Assembly (NCBI GenBank): GCA_000750105.3
Contig: JPHH03000010.1
Span: 496,001-560,000, forward strand
Reading direction: 5' to 3'
DNA: 64,000 bases
Source: Tolypocladium sp. Sup5 PDA-1
Lineage: Eukaryota; Ascomycota; Sordariomycetes; Hypocreales; Ophiocordycipitaceae
Shown here: piece after piece, positions 43,901 to 54,240 of the stretch
Layout of the letters: each line of letters opens with the position of its first letter
Position numbering within the stretch: position 1 is the first letter of the stretch
Program-made: the position numbers and the translations under genes
The notes under the pieces: model-generated
What the model saw: only the letters and a program-made list of their open reading frames with translations
Databases searched by the model: none
What the model was told of the DNA's origin: nothing

Positions 43901-46900
43901 TTGAATAGAGATATGTCGAGATTGGATCGAAGCTTGAATCTGAAGTGAGCGTGGTAGGCGCCAGGAGTCCGCATCGAGTGAGATACGAGTCCCTCTTGCA
44001 GTGGTGTACACGGGTACACGTCTTCGACTTGCTCTCGCTCCACTGAACACTGTTGCTCTGCTGCTTTCAAGACGGATGCCTTGGAATCTTCCTTGAGCAG
44101 CGCAAAGGGCCCGACGTCTGCCATGACGTGCCCGTTGCACTCCTTTGTAGTAGCCACCGATGCCATGCTGGACAACCGTGGATGAGAAAAGATGCTCGAA
44201 ACAGTCAACTGCAACCCCTTTTGGCGAGCCGCCGCAACAAGCCTCATGGCGAGGATGGAATCGCCGCCAACGTGGAAGAAGTTGTCGCCGGTACTGATCT
44301 TCGCAGCTGTCAAGCCTAGTAGTTCTGCCCACAGGTCTATCAGCTTTGTCTCCTTGTCGGTGGAAGGGAGCAGCCTCTGCACAGAGATATTCGAAAGACA
44401 GTCCAACTCTTCGCCGCTGAGCGCGCCTGCGGCTAGAGACAACATTCGACGGTCGATTTTCCCGCTACTCGTCTCTGGGACATGCCTCAACAGGATGAAA
44501 GCTCCGGGAATCATGTAACGGGGCAGCGACTCCAAGAGCCTACCCTTGGCGGCACGACACAGGTTGATGAAAGATTCATCCGAGGTGGAGAAGGCTGAAA
44601 TTTTTGCCGAGCCAGCTGTGCCATTGCTCCCCTTTGATCCGAGGTGTACAAATGCGAATAGGCGTGGGCGACCGGTAGACGACGTAGGGACCACCAGCTC
44701 AACAATGATGGTGGCATCAGCCGGGAACGACGGTTTCAGGTGGCTTTCAACCTCTTCAGGCTCCATCCGTTGGCCATTCAGCTTTACCTGTCTGTCTTTC
44801 CGACCGACGTACCGGATGTTCCCATTGCTGGTGTATTGAACGAGGTCCCCCGTGCGATAAAGCCGTCCCTCGTCGTGGCCACGAAACTGGGACAGCCATG
44901 GAGGACTGGCGATGAAGCTCGCAGCTGTTTTCTCCGAATCACCAAGGTACTCTCTTGCCAGTATTGGCCCTTCAACCAGCAGCTCTCCGATTGCCCCCCA
45001 GGCTGACAGTTGTGCTGGATCTAAAGGATTCGTGACCCAACCCGCGCCACTAACGAAGGGGCCAATTGTTCCCGGTATCCAGTCAGTTGGGGATATGGGC
45101 CCAGAAGCACAGAGAAACGTGCACTCCGCCGGACCATAACCGTTAAGAAGCGTGAGCTCCTTGTTACCGGACCATCGGTCGACATCACGCGGCTGGAGAG
45201 CCTCGCCCCCAAGGATTAGAGTCTTCAGGGACGAGACTTGAAGGGGGTCTAGTAGGTGGCATGTCGACGGAATCATGAACGCCCAGTTGACCCGGTACCT
45301 CTCTATGAAGCCACCCAAGTCGGATATCCTGTCGGTGTCAGAGGGGATACACAGACAGCCGCCGGACGTGAGGCTGCCCAGTATCTCCAAGAGGCTTATG
45401 TCGAAGGCGTATGATGCAAAGTGCAGTACCCTGGCGGATGGATCTAGGTTTACCGGCCCACGGAGATTCCTCAGGCCGGTCGCTGTGCTCCCATGCTCCA
45501 ACACCATTCCTTTGGGCTTCCCGGTGCTCCCAGATGTGAACAAAATGAATGCCGGGTCCGCTGGACTTGTATCCGGTGGAGTCTGCGACGGGCTGGGCGG
45601 CGGAGTATCTAACAGTGCCGAGGACACTATTATCACGTCAAGGTCGGTGGATATAGCGCCCACTATACTCTCCGTTTGTGCAGATGCGACCACAGTCGCG
45701 GCGCCGCTTTGCCGAAGGACTTCTCGCATCCGTCCAGGAGGATGCGAAGGGTCCATGAGGGCACAAGCAGAGCCAGCTTTGAGAACGGACAGAATAGCCA
45801 CGACAGTCCACCTGGACTTCTCCATGCATATAGCTGTCACTGGTTGGGCGCCGACGCCGACAGCGGTAAAATGTCGGGCGAGCCGAAAGCAGGCTTCATA
45901 AACCTGCCCATAGGTAAGAGACCCATCCCATGCGCATATGGCTTCCTTTGTTGGCTGCAGGTGACACTGCTCGAAGACCAAGTCATGAAGCAATCGGTCC
46001 ACCCCAGGGGGGACAGTGGCATTGTAACGGGTAAAAAGTGACAGATCGTGAGGGCCGACTACCTCGATATCTTGAACTGGCAGGGTTGGGCTTTTGACGA
46101 TTTGCTGAATGACATGCTCCAACTGATGAGACAACGCAGTGGCTTGTGTGCTGGTAAAGCACGATGCATCGAAGTTGCTGATAAGCTCGATGGATTGCTT
46201 GTCGGCAGACACTGTGCAAACAAGATCAAGCGGAGAACTGGCGAATTGATCGTACACGTCGTCATCTGCTGGAACTTCTTTGAACAATGCAGTCTGCGAG
46301 TCCTCTTCGGTGGGCTGAATGACCAAGTGGCAGTGAAAGTCGCACGCTGCCGCCGTGTCGGAGCTGATTGTCCGAATGTTTTGCAGTCCCATTTGCTCAT
46401 GCGGAACCATCCTGAGCAGGTTGCTCTGTATATCAAGCAAGCTTTCCTTGATGGTTTGGGCGGGCGGCAACCGAACTCGGAAGGGAACGGTCGTAATGGT
46501 TGGGCCGACGAGATGCTCGATTCCTCGTACTGCAGCATTTCTCCCTGCCAGAGTGAGTCCGTACACAACGTCGTCCGATGCCGTGCAGTGAGCGAAGACG
46601 GTGGCGCACGCCAGATGGATTACGGTTGGCAAGGTGAACTCGCCATCAGACGCATTGGGGATGGAAATGCTGTGTGATACTGACTCCCTCTGCCCCGAGG
46701 CATTCCGTGTAGGAAGGGGTGGAAACATGGCAGCACTCCAATTTGCGAGCTCATTCTTCCAAAACTCCTGGCTGGCGCCGGTATCGAGCGTCTTGATATA
46801 CGCGGCAAACGTATTGAACGGTCGCATCTGCAGACCCTGCCCGTTGTAGGCTGCCTCGGCTTGCTCCAGGATGCTGGGTAGAGAGGAGCCATCGTATAAG

Positions 46901-49900
46901 GCGTGGTGAAGCCACAAGTGCAGCTGGCACAGTCCCTCATCATCAGACACGCTGATCTTCTTTAGAGGCTGCCCGTGTGCGATGGCCAAGGTATCGAGAT
47001 GCGATGACCAGCGAAGCTGCTCGCGGACGACGACTTGCAGCGAGACACCGCTGCCAGACTCTGAAGGAACGAAGCGAGTGCGAAGAATTGGATTGGCATC
47101 GCAGACGGCTTGCCAGGCAGAGTGCAAACGGCCAATGTCCACGTTGAGGGGCAGATCAAAGGCGAGTTTGGCGACATAATCGCCCTGTTGCTTCATGCTC
47201 AGAGCCAGCAGAGCCTCTTGCATGGGCGTGCAGGGGTAAATGTCCTCGATATCGCCCACGTCAACGTCGCAGTGAGTGGCCGCAGCCCGGATGGTGTCCT
47301 GGAGGCTCTCGTCTTCGAGGAGGCAGAACGGAGCAATATATTCTGACTTGGAATCGTCGACATCCTTCTGAACGGCTAGAGCGAGATCAGCGAGGCGCGG
47401 ACGGCTGAACAAGTCGCTAGTCGTGAGGGTAGCTCCAGACTCGCGGACAAGGCCAACCACTTTCATGGCTGTGATGGAATCTCCTCCCAGGTGGAAGAAG
47501 TTGTCATCCATCCCGACCTCATTCAACGGCCGACGGAGAACAGCAGATATTGCCTGTTGTAATATCCTTTCTTCCGTCGTCGAGGGCGGGCGTTTGACTG
47601 ACGCCGAGGAACTGTATGCTCGCAGCTCTCCCCTTGAAAGCAGCGATACCTTCTCCCTCAGCAAGCGTCGGTTCACTTTTCCTGCGGAAGTAACCGGGAC
47701 TTTATTCAGGGGCAGGAACAACGCAGGGATCATGTAAGTTGGCACCCGGGACCGCAGAACAGCCTCAGCAGACTCGACCTGTGCCCAAAGAGACGGCTCG
47801 ACCTGAGCAATCAAGCCGCCCACCGATGTTTTCCCATCAGAAGAGAAGAGAATAAACGCTGCAAGAAGCGGCTCGGCTCCCGCATCCGCCGGCCTCACGA
47901 TTTCGGCGATGACTTCTCGCGCCCCGGGAAGGCACTCGCGCAGGTGCTGCTCAACCTCGCCAAGCTCGATCCTCTGCCCTCGCAGCTTGACCTGGTTGTC
48001 CTTGCGGCCCATGTATCGAAGAGATCCATCGCCCTCGGGGCAGTACTGCGCCAGGTCTCCGGTCCTGTAAAGGCGCCCTCGCTTTCCGCGGCGCATACGA
48101 CGGAGCCAATCAGGGTACTCTACAAAAGATTTAGCAGTCTTTTCTGCATCTCTAAGGTATCCCTGGGCGACAATGGGCCCTTCGACGACGAGTTCTCCCA
48201 CTGCGCCGATCGGTCTGAGGATTGTAGGGTCCTCCGGGTCCACGATCCAGGAAACGGCAGCGACACTCCAACCAATATTGGAAGGATCAGACTCTGAGGA
48301 AACGTTGGGCTGGATGGCTGTGTCAACGGAACATTCGGCAGGCCCATAGGCATTGATCAGATGGACTTGATCTGCCCACATATCCACATCCAACTGCGTC
48401 ATAGCTTCGCCTCCCATTGCCAGTATGCGGAGAGTGGTCAGCCTCGATGGCACCAAAGCTCTTGCTAAAGAGGGCGTCAGGGTAGCCCAGTTGACCTTGA
48501 AGTCGTTCATTGCCTTTTCCAAGTTGTTGCGACTGTCCGTCTCGCGCGGGATGCAGACACAGCCCCCGTGAACCAAGGGGTACAAGATCTCTGCGATTGA
48601 CGCGTCAAAGGTGAAGTTTGCGAGATGCAAGCATCGGGTCTGTTTGTTGATATGGAATCTCCCGCCGTTGATGATTGCAGTGGTGGCGAACGAGCGGTGT
48701 TGAATGACAACTCCTTTAGGTCTCCCTGTCGATCCGGACGTGAAGACGGCATAGATAGGGCTGTCTGGCGAGACTGCGGGTTCTGTGAATTGCGCAACGG
48801 CAGCTTTCCAGCTTTCGTCGCCGTCAATTTTGACAACCTGCAGACCGAGAGAGGATAGATTAACTGCGTGATGTTCAGTTATAATCGCCATCTTTGTTTC
48901 CGTATCCTCGCATATCTGCTCCAGCCGCAGAGTCGGCGTGGACGGGTCGATCATGACAAACGCCGCGCCCGTCTTCATCACCGCCATCATCGCGACCACG
49001 GTCCAAAGAGACTTGCCCATACACACCATGATGTACATACCAGGACGGACGCCTAAGCTTTGGAGATGTGCGGCAAACTTGGTGGCATAGTCACCCATCT
49101 CCTCGTAGGTCAGAGTGCCATCCCATGCTATGACAGCTGGTTCTTGCGGCTGGCCCAAGCAATGACGGTTCAATATGTCATGGACACAACAGTGAACGCC
49201 TTCGGGCAGCTGGTGATTCCACGCCTGAAGCGTCCGATGATCCAGGGCGTTGAGTAACGCCAACTCGCTCAGTGTTTTATCTGCCCCTTGGGCGATCTCA
49301 CTCATGTTGTGGCTGAATTGGTTTAGGATTCTGTCCATAAACGGCTCCGGAATGATGTTCACATCATATGCAGCATCGAGATGCACGGAGTTGTCAGCCC
49401 CAAGTTGCGCTTCCAGGGAGAGAATGTAGTTATCGACAATTTCTTCAGAATGGCTGCTCAAAAGGTTGTTGAATATTGTCGATGGCTCATCAGCCTGGGG
49501 AGGTTGAATGACGAGGAGGTTTTGGAACCGACATGCTGTGGCAGCCCCAGCTCCAAGGGCTGCAATCCGCTGCAGTCCCAGGTGCTCGAAGGCCATGGTC
49601 TCCGTGGATTGTTCGTGAAGCCCGCGCAGTACATCTCGGACCTTGACTGAGCGATCTAGCTGGATTCGTAGTGGAACGGTGGTGATGGTAGGCCCCAGGA
49701 TCTGATCTGCGCCGCTGACTGACACACCGCGACCTGCAAGGGTAACGCCAAAGACAACATCCTCAGAGCCGGAATATTGAGATACAGTGAGGGCCCACGC
49801 CAGCTTGACGACTGTTGACAGCGTTACACCAAGTCCTTGAATTGATGACACGGGCATCGATCGCTTCATAGCTCGTACTGTGGAAGGTCGATAGTTGAGA

Positions 49901-52900
49901 TCTCCTGGAGGAGCGCTGGGGAACAGGGGGCCTGAAAAGTCATCCAGTTGCGCTCGCCAAAACTCCTCCATATTCTTCTCATCTTGTTTGAGGAGGTAGT
50001 CGACGAATATTTTGAACGGCCTTGACCGTGGTGCGCCGCCGTAGTAAGCCGCTTCGACTTGCTCCAAGGTTTTGGGGAGTGACCAGCCGTCGTACAAGGC
50101 GTGGTGGATGGTGAGAACAAGATTGTTACCAGCACTGCCTTGAATCAAGACAAGACGAAGCAAGGGGTCTCCAAGCTGTATCCCCTTTTGTGAGTCCTGG
50201 GTGCAGTCATCAAGGTCCTTACCGTGCTCCCACACGACGGGCCCTTTGACAACAACCTGCAACGCCTCCCCAAAGTTGGCCTGAATAATTCGGGTGCGCA
50301 GGACCGGGTTGCTTCTGGTAACCATCTCCCACGCGCTCTCGAGTCTTTCAACGTCGATGGCGCGCGAAAGGCGGTAGACAGAGCGGGTGATGTACTTTGC
50401 CGTGGGACTCGTGACAGAGAGAGCCATGAGCCCTTGTTGCAGCGGAGTGCAAGGGTAGATGTCCTCAATGTCTTCTTTTGCCGACAGACCACAAGCTTTC
50501 CGAGCAGTCTGCACGACCTGGTCTCTGTATTGCTGGTTCCCTAGCAGTGAAAAGGCCGGAATCTCGCGGTGATCTTGGCTGTAAGTCATCGCCTGAGCCA
50601 GGTCTGCCAGCACGGGAGTTTTGAAGACTCTGTCTCCCGGGAGATCAACTCCCATGTCCTCTCGAGCTACGCGCGACAGCTCCATGGCGCGAATCGAATC
50701 ACCTCCGAGACCAAAGAAGTCGTCGTCCATCCCAAATTCTTTCACGTGCAGTACTTTGCTGATCGCTTGATGGAGCAGAACTTCCATTCGCGATCCTGGG
50801 AGCCGCTTTCCTCTTGCGCCTCTCGTGAAAGCCTCAAGCTCTCGTCTCGTAAACTGCGATGCGTATTTCCCCAGCTGTCGCCGGTCTGCCTTCCCAGTCG
50901 CTGTGGTGGGAATGGCCGTCACCCGGATCAAGACAGAGGGAACCATGAATCGCGGGAGACGTCCAGCGAGCGCCGTTGTGGCATCCTGTGCTAGAGCTCG
51001 AAACTCTTCACATGGGCCGGCAAAGAGGTCGCAGTCCGGGATACCCTTTGCTTTCACCTCTGTACCGTTATCTGGGGGAAGGATGAAGCCAAGAAGAATC
51101 GGCTTCGAGCCGCTGCCAGCTGGGGTCACCAGTTCGGCCACGAGTTGGGTGTCTCGAGGAAGCACATGTCGCATGTGGTGCTCGACTTCGCTCAACTCCA
51201 ACCGTTGGCCGTGCAGCTTCGTTTGGGCATCTTTGCGGCCGATGCATCGTATCTTTCCATTACCCACATACTGTACAAAGTCTCCCGTACGATACATTCG
51301 GCCGCCAAGATTCCCTGGGAAGCTCGAGCGCCAGCTTGGACTGGCAATGAAGCGAGCTTGTGTCTTCTCTTCGTCACCAACGTAGCCTCTCCCGACTATT
51401 GGTCCCTCGATGAGGAGTTCTCCAACGGCGCCGATGGGCGCCAGTCTCTGGTGATCGGAAGGATCTGCAATCCAGCAAAGGGCTCCAAGTGCCGATCCAA
51501 CAATCCCGGCGTGTCTCTCGGCGCTGGTGACAAGATGGGTTGTAGTGAACACGCAACATTCAGCGGGCCCGTAGACGTTGAAGAGACGAACGTTGCTTGA
51601 CCAAGCCGCAATATCCGACTGCAGCAGCTGCTCCCCTGCCAGAACGAGAGTCTTGACCGACGGGAAGTCCGAGGGCCGTTGAAGTCTGGCGACTGTCGGC
51701 GTCAAGCAAAGCAGGTTAACTTGCATCTGCGACACAGCCAGAGGGAGATTAGATCTGCGTGCGGCTTCAGAGAGAATACACACGCATCCACCAAACATCA
51801 GCGGTGTCAAATGCTCCTGAACGCTCAAATCAAATGCGTACGACGCAAACTGCAACACTCGGCTGTCGGAGTTGTATCCAATGGCGTCGGCGGACGCCTT
51901 TTGCCCAGTGTGATAGGAAGAGTGATTAAAAATTATGCCTTTGGGTGTCCCAGTTGATCCAGAGGTAAAGACCGCGAAAAGAGCGTTGTGAGGCTCGACA
52001 GGGGGCTTCATGGCCGACGGGTCCATGTGAAGAGGTTGTGATTTGAGGAATTCGACCTGCTCGTCGTCGACAGGGATGACGCCGAGCCTCAGAGCTGCTG
52101 CATCTTCAGCTAGATGCCGCGATGATAGGACCAACACTGCGCCCAGCTTCCTGCACATCTCTTCCAGGCGAGGTGCTGGGAATGCAGGGTCCAAAAGGAC
52201 AAAAGCACCACCCGCTCTCATTACGGCGAGTAGTGCAATCACAGTCCATTTTGACTTTTCAAAGTAAATGCCGACGAATGTCTCTGGCCCTATTCCACGG
52301 CATGCCAGATGCCAGGCAAGGCGCAAAGAAAGATGGTTGATGTCCTGGTACGTGAAGTCGCCATCCCATGCGCAGACGGCGGGTGCCTCTGGCCGGGTCT
52401 TGCATTGTTCGAGAATGAGATCATGGACGCAAGAATGGATCTCTTCGGGTAGCTTGGAGTTCAACCGCGCTAGCTTTGCGACAGTCTGAGGTGGGCATAA
52501 GTCGATGGAGCTCAGCTTGTGGTGCGAGACGAGCTCAGCCAAGACGTGTGCCAGCAGGTCCGAGATCTGAAGTGCTTGCTCCTCTGACAGGACAGAAGTC
52601 CAATATTGTAGAGATATGTCCCATTTCTCTTCATCGTAGCTTGCCGCAATGCTCACTGTGAACTTTCCCTCGAGCTGTCAGCACATTGTCAACGCAATCC
52701 CGCACAATGGCTCACATACCTTGTCGGAGGAATTGGACGAGCAATTCCACAGGACAGCCGTGTTTGACCGTCGAGCCCTCCCAGGCTCTGCAAACACGTT
52801 GTCCCAGTAGGCAATGCTCCTGATCAAGTGCAATAGCTCTTGATCCCCGGTCAGGTCCATGCAGCAAGTTGCGCCCTCGCCGAGCTTGCCCTTTCGCAGC

Positions 52901-53163
52901 TGCAGTCGATCGTCCAGGTACGTGAATAGAGGGTGGTCCGAGCCAGTGTAGGATTTGAGAAGAACACCCCATGCCGTTTGAAGCAGATGAGACTTCTGAA
53001 CGCCGTGTCTGGTACAGAAGCTCGCAATGCCATCCTGAGCCGCGAGCTGAACCGGAACCGATGCGAGGACATCCTCTCCTTCGAAGCTGGTGTTGAAGAC
53101 GGGGAACAGGCACGTTTCATCCCCTGTTGGCGCCCAGGCATCTTCGCAAACGTGCTCCCCCAT
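39520..53163 (-). CDS. Four-module non-ribosomal peptide synthetase
   Basis: Intact NRPS of 4532 aa in two exons (52720-53163 and 39520-52674; 45-nt intron, GTATGT..CAG). Order: partial C (no HHxxxDG), A1-T1, C1-A2-T2, C2-A3-T3, C3-A4-T4, terminal C. Four adenylation domains carry TSGSTG motifs near residues 389, 1462, 2530 and 3611. Four carriers carry GGDSI (near 806, 1876, 2951, 4030). Three elongating C domains have HHALYDG (near 1006, 2073, 3156). The last C domain has SHAQFDGY (near 4238) instead, as in fungal release/cyclising C domains. There is no E, methylation, reductase or thioesterase domain. The expected product is a linear or cyclic tetrapeptide, possibly iterated. Every A domain keeps the A10 Gly-Lys. 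The start ATG at 53163 leads straight into the partial C domain. No tailoring gene is recognisable nearby. Confidence 0.95.
40915..44145 (-). other. NRPS module 4: C3-A4-T4
   Basis: C3 has YPCTPLQEGLV and MHHALYDGWSL. A4 has YIIFTSGSTGQPKG, MFDVCISDYIW, LVNGYGPAEC, YKTGDLVQY, GKADRRIL; carrier FFRLGGDSIIAIRL. Eye-aligned pocket residues: D-V-S-D-L-G-G-M-S-K, with an extra Asp in the pocket that could meet a basic or polar side chain; substrate not assigned. Confidence 0.75.
44145..47370 (-). other. NRPS module 3: C2-A3-T3
   Basis: C2 has YPCTPMQEALL and HHALYDGSSL (Ser where C1 and C3 have Trp). A3 has FILFTSGSTGKPKG, YAFDISLLEIL, LLNGYGPAEC, YRTGDLVQY, GKIDRRML; carrier FFHVGGDSILAMRL. Eye-aligned pocket residues: D-I-L-F-I-G-G-F-L-K, a hydrophobic pocket; substrate not assigned. 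Confidence 0.75.
47370..50590 (-). other. NRPS module 2: C1-A2-T2
   Basis: C1 has YPCTPLQQGLM and HHALYDGWSL. A2 has YAVFTSGSTGRPKG, FTFDASIAEIL, LINAYGPAEC, YRTGDLAQY, GKVNRRLL; carrier FFHLGGDSITAMKV. Eye-aligned pocket residues: D-A-A-T-A-G-A-V-D-K, the smallest-residue set of the four, which might suit a bulky or aromatic side chain; substrate not assigned. Confidence 0.75.
50590..52450 (-). other. NRPS module 1: A1-T1
   Basis: Adenylation plus carrier. Key motifs: FAVFTSGSTGTPKG, YAFDLSVQEHL, LFNVYGPAEC, YRTGDFVQY, GKADRRQL; carrier FFGLGGDSIRAMEL. Aligned by eye to the GrsA binding-pocket positions, the specificity residues read D-L-Q-C-V-A-V-V-F-K. I know no amino acid for this code; it is an eye alignment. 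Confidence 0.75.
52440..53163 (-). other. NRPS N-terminus: truncated starter C-like region
   Basis: Residues 1 to about 225. It resembles only the C-terminal half of a condensation domain: SHLLQTAWGVLLKSY matches the helix that precedes SGR-type motifs in the internal C domains, and KLEGKFTVSIAASYDEEKWD matches their end. The HHxxxDG half is absent, so this region should not condense. The intron (52675-52719) lies inside it. Confidence 0.75.
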
Positions 53164-53786
53164 TGTCGTATGCTGAGTGCTCTCACTTGGGACACTGAGT
53201 GGAAAGGGTATGGGTGATGGGAATCACGGCAAGAAACCCGGGATGCCCATGTTGATGTAGGTAGCATGGCAGCGGCCGCCGATCAAGCCACCGCCTCCGC
53301 ATAGACGTCACAATACATGTGCTAATTCGGCGATGAGGGGCACGAAACTTGTGCATTCTGCTTTGCTTTGCTTTCCTTGCAATGTCTCAAAAACGCTGTG
53401 GCAATTGAGGCTGGCTGCATCGAGCTGACCGACAGGGGCAAAGTTCACGTAGGTCAACATTTACACCCCCACCACCACGAGGGGAAGCATCGCCAATGAA
53501 CTCGCCACGAGATGCAGGATTTTCGGCAAGGTGGTGACATATCATAATCTAGCTATGTAGTTTGGCGTTGCGTACCGTCCTGCATGTTCTAGTAGAAGTC
53601 TCGGCCCGCGCGGTTTCTCGTATTCTGCGACTCGACGTGGATTATTTTACCTTGTAACACCCAGATCATCCACACCTCCAAACCTCAACACCTCGTTGAC
53701 ATCTGCTACTCCTGACACCTTCATTAGCCCGTGGTATAACTACCAGTGCCCGAGTTTCAGGATTCACACAAACTCCAATCACCATC
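53164..53786. other. NRPS upstream region
   Basis: About 620 nt between the NRPS start and the SET-domain relic, which points the other way. I saw no TATA box or clear regulator site by eye. Confidence 0.4.
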
Positions 53787-54240
53787 ATGCCTAAACTCAT
53801 TCCCTTCCAGAAGCAGCCCGTACATCCAGCTAAGATGCATCAAGGTCATCAAGGGGGACCAGTCCTATCAGTCCAATGCCTACACTCTAACACCTCTATT
53901 GCAGGCGCTCTATTTGCCAAGATCCCGACTGCTACCGTTGTCAAGCACACCACTTACACGTCCGTGGCCAATTGGGGTGACTCGCGCATCGAGCTCCAAT
54001 CTCCACTACTGCAACCACTCCTGCAACCCAGCTTGGCCTTCGACATGGTCCTATTCGATGTTCACGTTGCAGAAGATTGACTTCTCAACGCGGGATATGT
54101 CCTTGCGTCATACCCGAGTTGCCGTGCTCTGGACATGAATCGGACAAGTTCCAGCCCTTTCTCTTGAATGCTTCGCTAGAGGCAATCGCCTCCGGGCTAT
54201 TTCTGGGTCGTCCAAGATTGAATACCCGGCCCTGGCACTG
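53787..54240 (+). pseudogene. SET-domain protein relic
   Basis: Pieces of one SET-domain protein occur in order but in different frames. First IKVIKGDQSYQSNAYTLTPL, then FAKIPTATVVKHTTYTSV and SRIELQ, then NLHYCNHSCNP (the NHSCxP signature) in a shifted frame, then SLAFDMVLFDVHVAED back in the earlier frame, then a TGA where the reading should go on to a GD-x-L-T-type strand. A Cys-poor remnant of the post-SET part follows in yet another frame (about 54140-54240). At least three frame changes and one stop make it non-functional. It resembles small fungal stand-alone SET proteins rather than the ASH1-like gene at 57.7 kb. The TGA could come from CGA by C-to-T change. Confidence 0.65.

Noticed and set aside
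39520..53163. Assigning the NRPS to HC-toxin/apicidin-type synthetases
   Set aside because: Module count fits, but there is no epimerisation domain after module 1 and none of the usual partner genes nearby.
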